Shown here piece after piece: positions 13,801-22,641 of a stretch of DNA of 64,000 nt. A program made the position numbers and the translations under genes. The stretch comes from Escarpia spicata. Taxonomy: Eukaryota > Annelida > Polychaeta > Sabellida > Siboglinidae. The stretch lies in contig OZ023218.1 in the NCBI GenBank assembly GCA_963995525.1, forward strand, positions 48,266,741 through 48,330,740. Direction: 5' to 3'. Positions within the stretch are counted from its first letter, which is position 1, and every line of letters starts with the position of its first letter. The notes under the pieces were generated by a model. That model was not told the DNA's origin. It saw only the letters and a list, made by a program, of their open reading frames with translations, and made no database searches.

Positions 13801-16800
13801 GCTCTTTTTTGTGTAGGTGGACTGTCACCGAGCTGTTGGTGTAGATGTCTTTCTGGAGATCGATGTACACATCTTCTATCCCCTGTTCTTGAAGGGAGGT
13901 CAGTATTGCTTCAGTTTGCACCGAGTCGAAAGACTTCTCCTAGTCAACGAAAGCGATGCAGAGCGGGATATTATATTCTCGACACTTCTCTTTCAGTTGG
14001 TTTATGACGTGTATGTAGTCTGTCGATGAGTACCCGCTTCTGAATCCTGCTTGCTCTCGTGGTTGGTTTTCGTCCAGTGTCTTCTCTAGTCTATTCGTTA
14101 GTATCTTTGTGAGTAATTTGTAGATGTTTGATAACAGACATATCGGACTGTAGTCTTTCTTATTTCCCATCTTGAAGATTATCACCATCTTTGCATTCTT
14201 CCAAGCGGTGTGTATTTGTCTTTCTGATAAGCATTTAGTGTACAGCTTAGTCAGTGTCTTCGAGATGATATCTTCTCCTGCTTTTAATGTTTCAATGTTT
14301 ACTTGGTCGTTGCTTGATGTCTTCCCATTCTTCATATCTCTTAGCGCAGCTTCCACTTCCCATGGTGTTATCTCTGGTACCCCTTTCAGGTCGGTGTGAA
14401 TTATGGTACTCTGTTCACTGTCTTATAGCTCGGTGTAGAATTCCTCTATTCGTTCCATGATCATATCTTGGTCTTGTATTTCTCTACCCTGCTTGTCTAG
14501 AAGTGTAATCAGTCTGTCTCGGCCTAGTGCCTGTGTTCTTCTGGCTTTCTTCAGGCTCTTTGATGACATAATCGTTTCTCATATGATCTCTTGTTTGTAC
14601 TTCCTGTTTGTCCTCCTTCGTTTTCTCTTTGATGGTCTCGCATATTTCTGCGTATTCTATTTGTTTTTTTACGGTCGCCGTTATCCACCATTTCTCGTCG
14701 TTTCTTCATTAGTGCTCGTGTCGGTGACGATATTCTCGTCACTACATGCCTGTTTATTGCTTTTGCTACACTTGTCGCACTTAGTTGGATCATCTCAGTG
14801 ATGTTTTCGCTCATGGTGTTGATGTTGTCTAGTTCCTGTAGTGTCTCGAATCGATTTCGCAGTTCGAGTTGGAATTTTATCTTTTTTTCTTCCGATTTGT
14901 GTGGTATCTTCACTCGGTGGTCTCTTGTTTACCAACTTCTTCCTTTCAGCCTTGACGACTAGTTTGATGTTGCTCATTACCATTCTGTGGTCACTTCCGA
15001 TTTTCACTTGGTTGATGACAGTTACGTCAGTGACCATGTCTGGCTTGTTTGTAGTCAATTTCGTTCTTCGTTTCTCCATTTGGGCTTTTCCATGTCCATC
15101 TCCTCCCTGCTTTCTTCTGGAACATGGTATTTATGATTTTGTACTTTCTTGATGTTGCCCATTCTACCAAGGTGTCGCCTCTTTCGTTTCTCACACCTAG
15201 GCCAAATTTGCCTGTAGCATTTCCAAAATGTTTGTTCGTTTCCCTACTTGCGCATTAAAGTCTCTCATCACTATCGTGTAGTGGGTTGGCTTTTCTAAGG
15301 TCTCATCCACGTCGTTGTAGAAGTTGTCTGTGTCTTCTTCTGAGTATTATGTTGTTGGTGCACATACTTGTACAATCTTCAGTTTGCAGAGCTTTGTTAT
15401 GCATAGAACAAGTTCTGCTACTCTGGGGCTGATGCAGTTAACCCTCATTATATTGTCTTTCCATTTCTTGTTTATGAGAAAGCCTACTCCAGCTTGGCCG
15501 TTGTTCGCTGTGGAATGGCATAGTAGATGGCCGCTTTGTAAGGTAGTGAAGCATTCCTCTCTTCTTCCGACTTCTCTGATCCCGATCATATCCCTAACCA
15601 ACTTGGTTTCCTCCAGTTCTTCCTCCAGTTCTTCTTGTATCTGTTCATCTCTTAGTAGTGTTCTTATGTTATATGTTGCTATCTTCAGTCTACTTACCTT
15701 TTCTCGGCGGCTCTTCTTGACCCAGAGATTCTTAGCACCCCCTGCACGTAGTCCTACTTGACCCAAACCACCTCATTGGTCATAGACTCTTTCGATGTTG
15801 CTGGGGACTGGGGGCCTTGGCTTCATTGTACTTTGCATGCTGGTGTTGTTGGCCCACGCTACCATGCTGGCCTGTGCGGGTTGGAAGGGGCTGGCAGATG
15901 TGTGCCACATTACAGATGTGTAACGTTAATTTAATTAATTAACTTTCCACATTAATTGCCCCATGCCCGCTTTAAGCAAATGTGTGAGATTACTCACTGG
16001 ATGATACTTATTTAAGACGTCTTTGTCAAGCGATGGCTTTTTCAACAAAGGATGGATAATAGCCTGCTTAAGCAGTGTTGGCATGACCGCATCTTCAAGA
16101 GATGTCTTTCAACTGGTTGGTAGGTAGAGGAACTACCATGCAAGTTTTATCCGTGGTAGCAAAAATGGTCTTCTTCTTCCAATACACGCCTAGCCTCAAC
16201 ATGCTGAGGATACAGGTAATATGTGGCATGGCAGGCGAACAGGAAAAGTGTTTTAATTTTTATAGTGCATTATATAAAAACACTGATTTCTTCGGCTGTT
16301 GTTGGATTGAAGACATTATAGGATCTGCGACACATTGCTTTTCATCACATGTAGACAGATCAGTTGATGTATAATGTTGTAAGCTTTACAATAATTTATC
16401 GCTTTTGTTACTGAAGAAATGTGAAAATAGTTCGCATCCTTCCACTGCCGAGCTTAAATCTGGATGCAGCTCTGAGAACTGTGACCACCAAGAGATCTCA
16501 CCAGATAAAGCAGTGTTGTTGTTAGTGTTTTCTAAACGATCTTGGAAATATAATGTTTTCCTTTCCATTATCAAGGTATTGCATTCATTGCGTAACGTGA
16601 CATACAAACTGGCGATGAAGTTTAAGTTTGGTTTTCCTCTAAAGATTTTCCAGTTTCCATTTATTTTCATAGGCATCGTAAATGTTCGCATCGTACCATG
16701 GGTGGGTCGAGTTGTTTCGTGTGCATACAGTGTGCCACGGAGCGTGTTTATCCAGACACTTCGTTAGGTTGATGTTGTACGTAGCGATCAGTTCACCCAC

Positions 16801-19800
16801 TTGCATATCTTTACAGCACGATGTCATATCAGCACAAACATATTTTATTTTGTCTCTCAGTGCACAGTTATCGGTATCCCGACAGTTACGTTTTGTAGTC
16901 GTTGATACCATAGAAGGTGGCTCCTGGGCGTTTACTGCAATTTCAATACGATGATGATCAGAAGTGGGGTCTGGAAGTGACATGGCGGCAGAGGCGAGTT
17001 GTTGTATCCAAGGTTGGCTAGGCAGTTGACGGCAGTGTCGTAGGCCAAGAAGAAACGTCCTTGACAACGACATGCTTTGCCAGTCACTGGCAGGCTGTGT
17101 GTGTGTACATATAGGTTGGAAACCGGTTCCAATCAAGCTTGGTTAATCACAGCTGCCACGCCTCAAGAGTAAAAGTCGATAAAAACTGAACATCCACGGC
17201 ATGATTGACTTGCAAATGTCCCGCATATATTCCTTAGATATTCACAATTCAATATATAGAAACAACACTTTATAAAATTCAAATCAATGAAATTTTGACT
17301 ACTTTACCCGTAGAGCCCGGTACAGACACATACTGCAGTGCATCAACCGGTATATCATGCAGCAGAGGAACTGGAGCGGTGTAGAGTGAACAAACTTGCC
17401 CGAGGTACAACACGGCAGCACAGGATCCAAACTTGGGTTCTCTTGATTGAGAGTCTGATGCTCCGGCCACTGTGCCACTGTCTTCATTGAGAGTCTGATG
17501 CTCCGGCCACTGTGCCACTGTCTTCACTGAGAGTCTGATGCTCCGGCCACTGTGCCACTGTCTTCACTGAGAGTCTGATGCTCTGGCCACTGTGCCACTG
17601 TCTTCACTGAGAGTCTGATGCTCCGGCCACTGTCTTCACTGAGAGTCTGATGCTCCGGCCACTGTCTTCACTGAGAGTCTGATGCTCCGGCCACTGTCTT
17701 CACTGACAGTCTGATGCTCCGGCCACTGTCTTCACTGAGAGTCTGATGCTCCGGCCACTGTCTTCACTGAGAGTCTGATGCTCCGGCCACTGTCTTCACT
17801 GGGAGTCTGATGCTCTGGCCACTGTGCCACTGTCTTCACTGAGAGTCTGATGCTCCGACCACTGTCTTCACTGAGAGTCTGATGCTCCGGCTACTGTGCC
17901 ACTGTCTTCACTGAGAGTCTGATGCTCCGGCCACTGTCTTCACTGAGAGTCTGATGCTCCGGCTACTGTGCCACTGTCTTCACTGAGAGTCTGATGCTCC
18001 GGCCACTGTCTTCACTGAGAGTCTGATGCTCTGGCCACTGTGCCACTGTCTTCACTGAGATTCTGATGCTCCGGCCACTGTCTTAACTGAGAGTCTGATG
18101 CTCCGGCTACTATGCCACTGCTCTCCTATCTTACGATAGCAGGATTTAAGTTTTCTTGCCACTATTTCAAAGCCTGAACAATTCTGTTCATTCCACTTTG
18201 CCTTAGTTCACTGAGCAGTGTAAACAAGTACAATGCATCCCAGATGAATGAAGTTGGTGTTGGAAATAACAGCTGTGTTGGCAGTTGTATTGCGCTGTTG
18301 TGACTATTGGGCCACTGGCATCTTATATTGCAGCTCATGGTGGCTGAAAAGAAAGGCATCATACGGTTCTACAATGTCCAATTACAACAGCCAATCATGT
18401 CTCTCGACTGTGGTCACATGCCTCTGATGTCAGCGGACTGGTGCCACGGAAACTCACTCCAGGTGGCAGCAGTAGCAAGCACGGATTGGTTCGTGTTCGA
18501 CACCTCAAGGTCAAGGTAAGTACTACTTGTGGTCCTCACGTGAACCAAGTAACCAGTAACCAAGTCCCTAGTTCAATATTATGTGCCAAGGAAGTATTCA
18601 TACCAGAGGTTTAGCAAAGATTATGTAAGTTTGAACAGTTTTAGCTGTGTGTGCTTTCTGCGATTGTTGTAATTACATAAACCTTTTGATGTTCAGTGCT
18701 TACACTACTTCACATGCACGCACTAGTTCACATGCATGCGCTAGTTCACATTCACGCACTAGTTCACATGTAAACACTAGTTCACATGCATGCTCTAGTT
18801 CATATGCACTCACTAGTTCACATGCATGCACTAGTTCTCATTCACGCACTAGTTCATATGCACTCACTAGTTCACATTTATGCACTAGTTCACATACACG
18901 CACTAGTTCATATGCACTCACTAGTTCACATTTATGCACTAGTTCACATACACGCACTAGTTCACATTTATGCACTAGTTCACATGTAAGCACTAGTTCA
19001 CATGCGTGCACCAGTTCACATGCACTCACTAGTTCACATGCACGCACTAGTTCATATGCACTCACTAGTTCATATGCACTCACTAGTTCACATTCACGCA
19101 CTAGTTCACATGCATGCACTAGTTCATATGCACTCACTAGTTCTTATGCACTCACTAGTTCACATGCATGCACTAGTTCACATACACGCACTAGTTCACA
19201 TGCACGTGCTAGTTCACATGTAAGCACTAGTTCACTTGCACGTGCTAGTTCACATGTAAGCACTAGTTCACATTCACGCACTAGTTCACATGCACGTGCT
19301 AGTTCACATGTAAGCACTAGTTCTCATGCATGCACTAGTTCATATGTACTCACTAGTTCACATTCACGCACTAGTTCACATGCATGCACTAGTTCACATG
19401 CACTCACTAGTTCATATGCACTCACTAGTTCACATGCACGCACTAGTTCACATTCACGCACTAGTTTACATACACGCACTAGTTTACATACACGCACTAG
19501 TTCACATGTAAGCACTAGTTCACATGCGTGCACCAGTTCACATGCACTCACTAGTTCACATGCATGCACTAGTTCACACGCTTGCACTACTTCAAATGCA
19601 CGCACTAATTCACATGCATGCACTAGTTCACATGCACACGCTATTTCACAAGCATGCACTAGTTCACATGCACGCACTAGTTCACATGCACGCACTAGTT
19701 CATATGCACTCACTAGTTCACATGCAGTCACTAGTTCACATGCACTCCCTAGTTCACATTCACGCACTAGTTCACATACACGCACTAGTTCACATGCACG

Positions 19801-21404
19801 CGCTAGTTCACATGCACGTGCTAGTTCACATGTAAGGACTAGTTCACATTCACGCACTAGTTCACATGCACGCGCTAGTTCACATGTAAGCACTAGTTCA
19901 CACGCACGCGCTAGTTCACATGCACGTGCTAATTCACATGTAAGCACTAGTTCACATGCACTCACTAGTTCACATGCACGCACTAGTTCACATTCACGCA
20001 CTAGTTTACATACACGCACTAGTTTACATACACGCACTAGTTCACATGTAAGCACTAGTTCACATGCGTGCACCAGTTCACATGCACTCACTAGTTCACA
20101 TGCATGCACTAGTTCACACGCTTGCACTACTTCAAATGCACGCACTAATTCACATGCATGCACTAGTTCACATGCACACGCTATTTCACAAGCATGCACT
20201 AGTTCACATGCACGCACTAGTTCACATGCACGCACTAGTTCATATGCACTCACTAGTTCACATGCAGTCACTAGTTCACATGCACTCCCTAGTTCACATT
20301 CACGCACTAGTTCACATACACGCACTAGTTCACATGCACGCGCTAGTTCACATGCACGTGCTAGTTCACATGTAAGGACTAGTTCACATTCACGCACTAG
20401 TTCACATGCACGCGCTAGTTCACATGTAAGCACTAGTTCACACGCACGCGCTAGTTCACATGCACGTGCTAATTCACATGTAAGCACTAGTTCACATGCA
20501 CGCGCTAGTTCACATGCACGTGCTAGTTCACATGTAAGCACTAGTTCACATGTAAGCACTAGTTCACATGCACGTGCTAGTTCACATGTAAGCACTAGTT
20601 CACACGCTTGCACTACTTCAAGTGGGTTGCTGCAGATGTCTGTCATAAATAATTAGTATATTTTATTTCAGTCAACCAATAGAAAACAAGCAATCACATC
20701 CATCGACGTGTCAGCAGATTCGTTGGTGCAAGTCACATGATCACCTCTTGGCTACTAAGGGCGGCAATTGTTCCCAGCTGAAGGTTTTCAACATCAGATC
20801 AAACCAGGTACCGAGGTTATGATTGATAACTGGATCATTGTAAGTGCTTCTCCTCCGAGTTGCCAAGATCTACTCGTCTCTTTCTATATTGTGGTGTATT
20901 AAAAATAGAGGTAGACTCGGGTAGTTGTTTTCTTTTTCTGTGAATAAATTGTATGGTACCATCTGTTGACTTTAAGATAAGAATGGTGAGGACAGGTGGG
21001 TTGTAAGCTAGTGTAGAATATGTTATTTACTATTAATTTTGTAAATATCACAAAAAGCCAAAAGTTTGGGTTCAACTGCAGTAATGTCAAATGTCTTTAT
21101 AAAAAGATATATTTGCATTTGAATGTTAAACAGACATCTTTATGTAATGCTTTTTGGGGAAATAAGCAAACATTCATTTGCTAAACAAACCTTGTTCTCA
21201 AATAGTTCTTGCAATTTCACTAATGTTAATTATTGTTAGTGTGCATGGCTCAGATAATTAATGATGTTTTGTTATTCTACATTTCAGATTACTCTTTCAA
21301 AGGAATTCACAATCTCGAATGGACTTACTTGGCACTTCAAGCTCCCCGTGGTGGCTGTTGGAGCCGACAAGAAGGTGCATTTCTATAGCGTGTCCATTCT
21401 ATGA
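1843..21404 (+). CDS. NUP37: Nucleoporin Nup37, WD40 protein of the Nup107-160 (Y) complex, 5'-partial
   Basis: Six exons with consistent GT-AG sites and phases: 1843-1967, 2482-2554, 7953-8138, 18334-18515, 20672-20807 and 21288-21404 (TGA 21402-21404). They encode 272 residues; human NUP37 has 326, so about 55 N-terminal residues are missing. Recognisable blocks are [20 protein letters not shown], the WD-repeat core [16 protein letters not shown], the block from [15 protein letters not shown] to [10 protein letters not shown], and a C-terminal block ([20 protein letters not shown]) matching the human C-terminus. In the family, Nup37 binds Nup160 in the outer ring of the nuclear pore and is also found at kinetochores. 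Introns 3 (10.2 kb) and 4 (2.2 kb) are swollen by transposons and minisatellites. AATAAA at 21962-21967 is a candidate polyadenylation signal. The gene is convergent with MRPL23. The product call is firm; only the 5' end is unresolved. Confidence 0.93.
2225..2400 (+). repeat. tRNA-derived SINE fragment
   Basis: A box-A-like stretch (TGGCAGGAAGTAG, about 2251) and a box-B-like stretch (AAGTTCAACTCC, about 2300) are spaced as in a tRNA-derived pol III promoter. They are followed by a non-tRNA body (CACCCCAAGGCGCTCCAG). It lies in the NUP37 intron just before the exon at 2482. The SINE family is not named. Confidence 0.55.
2935..4470 (-). mobile_element. 5'-truncated non-LTR retrotransposon (RT fragment), split by a DNA transposon
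   Basis: Read on the minus strand, about 4415-4111 encodes the reverse transcriptase catalytic [11 protein letters not shown], then [12 protein letters not shown] and VYLGGAV. After the insertion at 3400-4110 the protein continues at 3393-2990 with [19 protein letters not shown] and [14 protein letters not shown], a typical RT C-terminal region ending in basic, RKR-rich sequence. Frameshifts and stops are present and the EN domain is absent, so this copy is dead. The exact clade is uncertain. Confidence 0.8.
3400..4110. mobile_element. Non-autonomous DNA transposon (MITE-like) with 14-bp inverted repeats
   Basis: Perfect 14-bp terminal inverted repeats: CAGACCTGCCTACC at 3400-3413 and its reverse complement at 4097-4110. 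They are flanked by the direct repeat TACTTT (3394-3399 and 4111-4116). The insertion interrupts the coding sequence of the surrounding LINE, whose reading resumes on the other side. The CAG start resembles hAT ends, but only 6 bp of target duplication is clear rather than 8, so the superfamily is uncertain. The inside has a C/G run (3980-3997) and no transposase. Confidence 0.8.
4471..4900. other. AT-rich intronic spacer
   Basis: Mostly A/T-rich sequence between two LINE fragments. The stretch around 4530-4600 may be LINE 3' UTR debris. No gene was seen. Confidence 0.4.
4900..6110 (-). mobile_element. Decayed LINE fragment, L2/Rex-like reverse transcriptase
   Basis: On the minus strand, about 6020-5330 encodes an RT: a GPDNVF start, [61 protein letters not shown], and [11 protein letters not shown] with an intact FADD catalytic motif. 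A C-terminal tail at 5244-4924 has [19 protein letters not shown] and [13 protein letters not shown]. Several frameshifts and stops show it is inactive. The ending PSGRRFR...FFPCAV is common in L2/Rex-type elements of aquatic animals. Family assignment is from memory and not certain. Confidence 0.8.
6212..7498 (-). mobile_element. Decayed hAT transposon with 8-bp target site duplications
   Basis: The element spans 6220-7490. Ends are CAGACCTGGGGCCG at 6220-6233 and the complementary CGGCCCCAGGTCTG at 7477-7490. A perfect 8-bp duplication TTACATAG flanks it at 6212-6219 and 7491-7498, the hallmark of hAT. On the minus strand about 6650-6525 encodes a hAT C-terminal dimerisation segment ([20 protein letters not shown]). 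Sub-terminal regions at both ends are rich in GAGTAC-type short repeats, possible transposase binding sites. No complete transposase remains. Confidence 0.9.
7499..7952. other. NUP37 intron, nothing recognised
   Basis: Intronic sequence leading to the acceptor at 7951-7952, with a short CA/CTCA-rich stretch at 7881-7906. No gene or element was identified. Confidence 0.5.
8139..8999. other. NUP37 intron start, nothing recognised
   Basis: Intronic sequence after the donor at 8139. Open frames here are short and have no recognisable protein. The stretch from about 8830 to 8990 looks like repeat debris. Confidence 0.45.
9000..10296 (-). mobile_element. L2/CR1-like LINE, 3' half (other half at 15970-17150)
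   Basis: Minus-strand RT C-terminal region at about 9833-9420: [56 protein letters not shown], then [20 protein letters not shown]. Further upstream (10288-10060) are remnants of the first RT blocks. A long AT-rich, AATAAA-rich 3' tail runs to about 9000. The element is cut at 10296 by a large hAT-like insertion, and its 5' part resumes at 15970. Many stops and frameshifts. Confidence 0.8.
10598..12163. repeat. 51-bp minisatellite, about 30 copies
   Basis: Tandem unit of 51 bp built around GACCAGGGTCAGTCTGTGAC plus TGAGCAGGGTGAACTGTGAT. Because 51 is divisible by three and the unit lacks stops in one minus-strand frame, a 497-aa open frame (12203-10710) of a 17-aa repeat ([17 protein letters not shown]) appears. 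No homology or splice context supports it as protein. One shortened unit is at about 11917-11940. Confidence 0.95.
12164..12887. other. Internal part of the hAT-like insertion
   Basis: Unique sequence between the minisatellite and the nested LINE. A plus-strand frame at about 12245-12400 ([20 protein letters not shown]) could be transposase debris, but that is a guess. TTAATTGAAATTAATTG-type repeats at 12750-12845 match those near the element ends. Confidence 0.4.
12888..15890 (-). mobile_element. RTE-like LINE with endonuclease and reverse transcriptase, decayed
   Basis: On the minus strand, in order: an APE-type endonuclease start at about 15690 ([17 protein letters not shown] and [10 protein letters not shown]), the linker (15079-14551), the RT N-terminus at 14356-13940 ([20 protein letters not shown], then [20 protein letters not shown]), and RT plus C-terminus at 13921-12893. 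The catalytic motif that should read FADD is FAEN here, so the polymerase site is lost. The C-terminus has [24 protein letters not shown] and [16 protein letters not shown]. The 3' end is ATC-repeat-like at 12886-12895. CTGGCAGAT occurs on both sides (12879-12887, 15891-15899), a probable target duplication. Nearly full length but inactive. Confidence 0.85.
15970..17150 (-). mobile_element. L2/CR1-like LINE, 5' part of the split element
   Basis: On the minus strand, 17136-16639 shows the end of an APE endonuclease ([15 protein letters not shown], with the SDH motif) followed by the linker ([32 protein letters not shown]). 16691-16386 continues the linker, and 16100-15978 enters the RT ([19 protein letters not shown]). 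Reading continues across the insertion at 10288. It is truncated 5' and mutated. Confidence 0.8.
17300..17490 (-). repeat. tRNA-derived SINE
   Basis: Minus-strand sequence contains a box-A-like GTGGCACAGTGGCCGGAGC followed by an anticodon-arm-like stretch (ATCAGACTCTCAATCAAGAG) and a weak box B (GTTTGGATCC). A body of about 110 bp extends to 17300. A related copy is at 24810-24935. The adjacent minisatellite grew from its box-A half. Confidence 0.65.
17440..18125. repeat. Minisatellite derived from a SINE box-A segment, 30/40-bp units
   Basis: About 20 tandem units containing GAGAGTCTGATGCTCCGGCC plus ACTGTCTTCACT. They come in a 40-bp form (with the extra ACTGTGCC ACT) and a 30-bp form lacking it. 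On the minus strand the unit is the SINE promoter's box A (GTGGCACAGTGG) and following anticodon arm. Confidence 0.9.
18700..20625. repeat. 15-bp minisatellite, about 128 copies, with a 540-bp internal duplication
   Basis: Unit of about ACTAGTTCACATGCA, with variants ACTAGTTCACATTCACGC and ACTAGTTCATATGCACTC. Because 15 is divisible by three, long open frames occur on both strands (plus 669 aa of SSHxxT repeats at 18647-20656; minus 440 aa of CELVxx repeats). A 540-bp block, about 19416-19960, is repeated base-for-base at about 19956-20500, a recent segmental duplication. It sits in the NUP37 intron just before the exon at 20672. I do not regard the frames as genes. Confidence 0.95.
20808..21287. 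other. NUP37 last intron, nothing recognised
   Basis: Ordinary AT-rich intron between the donor GTACCG at 20808 and the acceptor TTTCAG ending at 21287. No repeat or gene was recognised. Confidence 0.6.
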
Positions 21405-22641
21405 TTTACGACGACTCCAGCAACTTTGGAAAGATTTGATGTGACCAAGCATGACTCACTGTTGTGTTACGGTTACTACTTGTTAGACCACAACACGCAG
21501 ATCTGTGTCATTCGCAGCATTCAGGCTCATACGATGTGTGTGACATGACTGTGGCATGGAGTCAACAAATCAACATCATATCGTTGATATTGCACAACTA
21601 TTGCATGGCCTAGCGAACTAACAGCTCTGGTAAGATCTGTTCAACTTCCTTTCCACCGGAGCCCGATCTAGCAGATCAATTGTATCACTGGACTTTCATC
21701 AGATGTGATATGAAATTTCACATGGTTTCAGTTGTCCTGATAAGTTTGTACTTTGCCTTTGTTGCTGTATAAGTGTTGAAAAATATCACCATCAATTATA
21801 CAGAGGGCTTAGTTTTTGATCATGTATAAAATATCCTTGCCGTTTCAGAAACTTACCATCTCCATTTGATGTTTGTATTGCGAGGTTATCATGTGTCAAA
21901 AAGATCATTAATGCATGCTTATTATGTTAATGTCTGTGAATTGTGCTATAAATTGTTTTATAATAAACTTGCTCTATTTTTATTGTGTTAGTGTAAGTTA
22001 CATAAAGTTTACATACACATAGAACGTTGTTGAATTGTTTTAAACCAAGGCTATGTTCTGCATTTTCAAATAAAATGTCCTTAATGTTATAATATACAGT
22101 GTATGTCAAAGTTATCAACATATTGTCAAATTGTGTTTAGTAAATCTGAAACAGTGCTCACAATTTGAATATTTTGACCGCAAAATGTTCAAACGGTAGA
22201 CAAAACATTCGGATTTTAAACACGCTCTATTGTCAATTTTGTGGAAGTTAATAGCGGAACCTTTTGATGTTCAGTGCATTCGCAATGTCTCCACTTCCAA
22301 GATGTACAGTGAACTTCCTGCTATTACGGTAAATACCACTCATGCCTGATTCCAGACAATTTCATGTTAACATCAACATTTACTTGAAGTATTTGACTGA
22401 GCCCCCAGAGAACATCCATTGGAACAAACAGACTTGTACATGCACGCAGATCCGAATTCTGAGTTGTCAATGCATACAAACTCTCACCGACATTATTACA
22501 GTACAGACACAACAGCATGATGCATATATTTTATCATATCGACATACAATGTATCTACAATATTACGTATCAAATGTACATTAAGGTGCCCATAAAAAGG
22601 CTCCACGTGTTTGAGTTCTTGTGTTGCTGATCAGTGACTGT
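21405..22641. other. Convergent intergenic region and 3' UTRs (NUP37 / MRPL23)
   Basis: 3' untranslated and spacer sequence between the two convergent genes. It includes AATAAA at 21962. A dispersed repeat copy at about 22145-22375 resembles 28190-28430: shared words include CCGCAAAATGTTCAAA, ACTTCCTGCTA and a GTTAACAT run. Confidence 0.6.
22145..22375. repeat. Dispersed repeat, copy 1
   Basis: Diverged match to 28190-28430 over about 230 bp in the same orientation (ACAGTGCTCACAATTTGAA versus ATAGTGTTCGCAATTTGAA, then CGCAAAATGTTCAAA, then a fertile match around ACTTCCTGCTA and TGATTC). Nature unknown. One copy lies downstream of MRPL23 and the other inside its first intron. Confidence 0.6.

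Larger units (their letters stand above)
10289..15977. mobile_element. 5.7-kb hAT-like insertion carrying a minisatellite and a LINE
   Basis: The left end CAGGCATGGG at 10297 and the right end (reverse complement CGGGCATGGG, ending 15969) form imperfect inverted repeats. Adjacent sub-terminal regions are rich in TTAATTRA-type motifs on both sides (10310-10430, 12750-12845, 15925-15955). Flanks CTTTAGAC (10289-10296) and CTTTAAGC (15970-15977) look like a diverged 8-bp target duplication. The surrounding L2/CR1-like LINE reads into 10288 from 15978, which supports one insertion event. I saw no transposase. The interior holds a 51-bp minisatellite (about 10598-12163) and an RTE-like LINE (12888-15890). 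Confidence 0.7.

Noticed and set aside
18647..20656. 669-aa open frame of SSHxxT repeats, and a 440-aa antisense frame of CELV repeats
   Set aside because: Pure by-product of a 15-bp minisatellite. Open on both strands, with no homology and no splice or start context.
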